Assembly (NCBI GenBank): GCA_039621445.1
Contig: CP154956.1
Span: 5,020,170 to 5,084,169 of the forward strand
Direction of reading: 5' to 3'
DNA: 64,000 bases
From: Euglena gracilis
Taxonomy: Eukaryota; Euglenida; Euglenophyceae; Euglenales
Shown: piece after piece, positions 61,097-64,000 of the stretch
Layout: every line of letters starts with the position of its first letter
Numbering within the stretch: position 1 is the stretch's first letter
Translations under genes and position numbers: made by a program
Notes under the pieces: model-generated
Databases searched by the model: none
What the model was told of the DNA's origin: nothing
The model's input: the letters and a program-made list of their open reading frames with translations, nothing else

Positions 61097-61669
61097 ATGG
61101 GTAGAGGTGAGTTGTGCCAATTAAACTTTATGTCGTTTTTCTGAAACCCAGGAAGTGGAAGGTCTTCTCCAGTATCCTCATCCTCTCGTCCATCAGCCAC
61201 TCCCCCGAGACCTGCTGCCCCGCAGCCTACCCTTGCCTCATCTGCTCCTCACGCTGCCCCTCAATATCACGCGCCAACACCAGCTCCATCCCATCCAACT
61301 CCTGCACCTACCCAATATGCTGCAGCTCCATCCCCACCCCCGGCTCCGGCTGTCAGCTCGGGAGGAGGATTCATGAGTAACGTTATGTCGACGGCACTGG
61401 GTGTTGGAATTGGTGTGAATTTTGTGTTTTTTTTTAAGGAAAAATGTTTTATTTTTTGAATTTCGCAGGAAGTGCGGTGAGTCACACCCTCATCAGTGCA
61501 ATGAGCGGGTCAGATAAGGAGAAGGCAGGTTGGTTTGAAAATTTCCAATCATCTTTCCAATTACAAACCTTCTGCAGTTACCGAAGTGAAATCCAACGTT
61601 CCCCAAAGCTGCAATTATCAGCTGGAGGCGTTCAACAAATGCCTTGATAAGTCATCCATGGTTGTGGAA
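61097..61669 (+). CDS. CHCHD2/CHCHD10-like mitochondrial protein (four exons seen, 3' end missing)
   Basis: Exons: 61097-61106, 61152-61412, 61469-61528, 61578-61669; introns of 45, 56 and 49 nt with GT-AG ends. All joins are in phase 1. The start reads MGRGSGRSSPVSSSSRPSAT; a Pro/Ala-rich stretch follows, then FMSNVMSTALGVGIGSAVSH and TLISAMSG, the conserved hydrophobic Gly-rich helix of CHCHD2/10, and then VPQSCNYQLEAFNKCLDKSS with one CX9C motif. The family has twin CX9C motifs and acts in the mitochondrial intermembrane space (MICOS and respiratory-chain regulation). The exon with the second CX9C was not found downstream. The last exon may end at 61660 or 61669 (GAA|GTAATT). Confidence 0.82.
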
Positions 61670-63396
61670 GTAATTTTTTCTCGGGGGGGGGGGGCGAGAT
61701 CCTTGGCGGGGCTGAATATCACCATTTTTTTTTCGCCACCCTTCGTGGCGCTTTTTTTTTGAAAGGTGGCATTTAATGTGACAAAAAAATGTGGCAATTT
61801 TTGACATCATGCAACATTATCTTAGCCAGAGGGGACCCTATCCCCCGTGGGGGGGTCCTGCCAGCCAGCAGCTGAAATCCAACCAGCAGCCCAAATTCGG
61901 CTGGCGGTGTGAAATAAAGTTGGGTCCAGCCGGGCCTGCCGGCCGCAGGCTGCTCAGTCAACAGGGCTGCCTAGGTCACCTATCCCTGCATTTTTACCCC
62001 TCATCACAGCTTCCAACACAGCCCCCCAGCCTTGATCTAGCTCCATCCATCAAAATAAATGTTGAGGAGGCAAAAATGTTTCAGAAATTTTGTTTTTCAT
62101 CGACCCAGCCCAGCCCCCTCCGGCCCCGGACCCCTCTCCCCCCGAGGGGTTCAGCCAGCAGCTCGTTACCAGCAACCTTTTTGCCAGCCAGAGGCTGAAC
62201 CCCCCTCAAGACTCAAGAAAACCCTTGTCATGCACAAATCCATCACATTTGGAAGCTTGCAAAGTCGCCCATTGGGGCTGCAAGAGGCGGTGATGCCTTT
62301 GTGTTTTGGGATTTTGAAAAAGAGTGCAAAAAGCGAAAGAAGAGACAGTCATGACGTTGAGATTTTTTGTAAGTTGGTTATTCAGGGTTGTTTGCAGGAG
62401 CAGGGTTTGGGCAACATGGCCATGTTGCCCTAACTCTACCCAAACCCCATAATAACGGACTTGGAAAAATTTCTAAGGTGGGGGTCGAGTAGCGAACAAG
62501 TTCAAATGAGGTTGGAACAAAAAGGTCTACTGCCGCCTGAAGGGCCCAAAAGGGAATGCAATTTTCCAAAAACCTTCCCAAAATTAGCCAATTTTGTCAA
62601 CAGAAATGGGGTCCCTTTTAAAAAAATTGACCTCTGGAAGCCAAGTCAAGATGCGTGTTTCCTGTTCCTGTCAAGACGGTGGTGACGTCCAAGAGCAAAA
62701 AAAAACAGTGAATGTGGTGCTCAAATCACTGACTTTTCAAATGTTGTTTCTTTCCAAAATCTCGGGGGGGGCGCCCTCCCCTACCCCCACTTCCACACCT
62801 ATGTAGTCATCAGACCCCTCACAGTGCCAGTGGATTTATGAAGATCTGCAATCATGCAAGAACAACAACAAGTTCTAAACCACTTGTGCGACCTTTGATC
62901 GTACTTGACTGCAGAATCCACAAGCAAACTTGCTCTTTGGATGACTTGGACCCTCTGTGTCCAAATCAATCATTCCTTGCATTTTTGACCATTTTATTTT
63001 GGGCGATGGATGATGCACCAAAAAGTTGAAGCACGACTAATCAAATGGTTCGAAGTTTAAAAATCCACAGAAAAATTGGAACTGAACCTCCCTCCCCAAC
63101 CAAATTTTCCATATTTTTCTCCTGATTTTTGTCCAGGCTCATCCTTTGTTGTGGAGTTGGGTTGTGTAGTGTTTGTTAAAGCTGTGGGGCTTGTTTGGAA
63201 GAAGAATCCCATGCAGAAGTCCTGACAATATCTGTTTTCAGCCAAAGGGGAAAAAAAAGGACTTTTCCACCTTGCTGTGTCGCTTTTTTTTTTCGGCTTC
63301 ACGTTCGGGGCAGAAGCTCGAGATGCAAAGTGCCCATCAGGGATTATTTTTTTTAAGGCGGAATTTCTCAAATTTTTTTAAGGCGGTTTTTTATAC
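61670..63396. other. No supported gene; probably the 3' part of the CHCHD2-like gene and intergenic DNA
   Basis: A block near 61835-61945 resembles the repeats near 3060-3130 and 30360-30420 in reverse (GACCCTATCCCC, CCAGCCAGCAGCTGAAATCC, AATAAAGTTGGGTCCAGCC). No exon with a second CX9C motif and no other gene was recognised. Confidence 0.4.
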
Positions 63397-63509
63397 ACAA
63401 ATTGTGGCTGAGCCCAGATTTCAGCCTGAAAACGTGTTCAGCCAGGGGCCCCCGAAGGGGGCCCCTGAACACGTTTTCAGGCTGAAATCTGGGCTCAGCC
63501 ACAATTTGT
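63397..63509. repeat. Perfect palindrome, about 45-base arms
   Basis: ACAAATTGTGGCTGAGCCCA, GATTTCAGCCTGAAAACGTG TTCA and their exact reverse complement flank a GC-rich centre that is itself nearly palindromic (CAGGGGCCCCCGAAGGGGGC). The word CTGAAAACGTG links it to the adjacent tandem repeat. Confidence 0.9.
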
Positions 63510-63621
63510 TTAAAAACGTTTTCAGAGCCCGCCAAATGCCTGCCCTGAAATTCGTGGTCATGATTCACGCAAGGGGTCAAAAACGGCAATTTGTGAAATT
63601 TGGACCCAAAAAACGGCGCCC

Positions 63622-63765
63622 TCACTGAAAACGTGCCTGAACCCGGATGCCCTCACTGAAAACGTGTCATTGACCCGAATGCCCTCACTGAAAACGTGCC
63701 TGAACCCGGATGCCTTCACTGAAAACGTGTCATTGACCCGAATGCCCTCACTGAAAACGTGTCAC
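63622..63765. repeat. GCCCTCACTGAAAACGTG tandem repeats
   Basis: Five copies of CACTGAAAACGTGxCxTGAxCCxGATGCC at a period of 33-34 bases, alternating two variants (GTGCCTGAACCCGGATGCC and GTGTCATTGACCCGAATGCC). The same kind of array precedes other MAK-type genes. Confidence 0.85.
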
Positions 63766-63811
63766 CCCCCCCCTTTTTTCTTTTTTTCTTTTTTTCCGCA
63801 GCCCTGCCAAT

Positions 63812-64000
63812 ATGGCCAAACGCACGGCAAACTTTGTGAATGGTCTTTTGCCACCTCCCCCTAGGACGGAACTGTTCCTGGCTGCTCTCGCGGTATACCA
63901 GCAAGATGCCAAGAAGCCGAAGGTTGACCCCCTTCATGGCACCTTGCTGGCACAGGGCAACACAAAGAAAAAGTCCGGCTCCGTGGGTGCAGAGCTTGCT
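63812..64000 (+). CDS. MAK-type protein, N-terminal part (copy 3, cut by window end)
   Basis: ATG at 63812 starts MAKRTANFVNGLLPPPPRTE, then LFLAALAVYQQDAKKPKVDP and LHGTLLAQGNTKKKSGSVGA. It aligns without gaps at its start to copy 1 (MAKKAANTMDRMLPQPPKVP; PAVDPLHLAEATKKKASGSE). A T-rich tract with CCGCAG| just upstream may be a 3' splice site. The protein continues beyond the window. Function unknown. Confidence 0.6.
   Translation, partial: MAKRTANFVNGLLPPPPRTELFLAALAVYQQDAKKPKVDPLHGTLLAQGNTKKKSGSVGAELA

Overview
The window is nuclear DNA from a microbial eukaryote. Spliceosomal introns with GT-AG ends break up its genes, the 5' part of a U2 snRNA is present, and most of the rest is transposable elements, minisatellites, short hairpins and G/C or A/T homopolymer runs. 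The gene content (a Cache-type two-transmembrane receptor with a cyclase-like domain, a CHCHD2-like protein, R2-type retroelements) and the introner-like terminal-inverted-repeat (TIR) introns would suit a unicellular alga or related protist, but I cannot name the organism.

Region 1, about 1-31.4 kb, minus strand: one large, intron-rich gene. About twenty short exons, 40-260 nt each and richer in GC than their surroundings, are spread over 28 kb. In transcript order (high to low coordinates) they encode a signal anchor (31.3 kb), extracellular helices with N-glycosylation sequons (31.0-27.6 kb), a Cys-containing Cache sensor domain with its DPRxRxWY motif (24.7-19.5 kb), a membrane-proximal helical stalk (16.2-13.5 kb), a second transmembrane helix (12.0 kb), a HAMP-like linker (9.9 kb) and the start of a class III nucleotide-cyclase-like domain (3.4 kb). 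Several joins preserve phase exactly; others are unresolved. The introns hold a U2 snRNA (possibly a pseudogene), two hAT-like MITEs with 8-bp target duplications, several other TIR elements, telomere-like tracts and satellites.

Region 2, about 31.4-46.4 kb: a mobile-element-dense block. A minus-strand gene beginning MAKQ (possibly a tyrosine-recombinase-like protein of a mobile element) is split by a 1147-bp TIR element that behaves as an exact phase-0 intron. A 5.8-kb Mutator-like element with a 9-bp target duplication lies in the same transcription unit and carries a second MAK-type gene, RNase H remnants and an 80-bp satellite. A 253-bp TIR element makes another phase-0 intron nearby. Arrays of 33-bp repeats and long perfect palindromes surround these.

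Region 3, about 46.4-61 kb: a cluster of non-LTR retrotransposons with a restriction-like endonuclease (RLE). One nearly complete copy (48.99-54.97 kb, plus) carries three 2A-type ribosome-skipping motifs that would divide its polyprotein into an ORF1-like part, a zinc-finger-like part, an NPPF (methyltransferase-like) part and the RT-RLE part. It is interrupted only by two in-frame TAG codons. Truncated relatives lie at 46.6-48.4, 55.4-56.0, 58.3-59.9 and 60.2-61.0 kb; three of them share a common leader sequence at the junction.

Region 4, 61.1-64 kb: a compact host gene for a CHCHD2/CHCHD10-like mitochondrial protein with introns of only 45-56 nt, then repeats, a perfect palindrome, and the start of a third MAK-type gene cut by the window edge.
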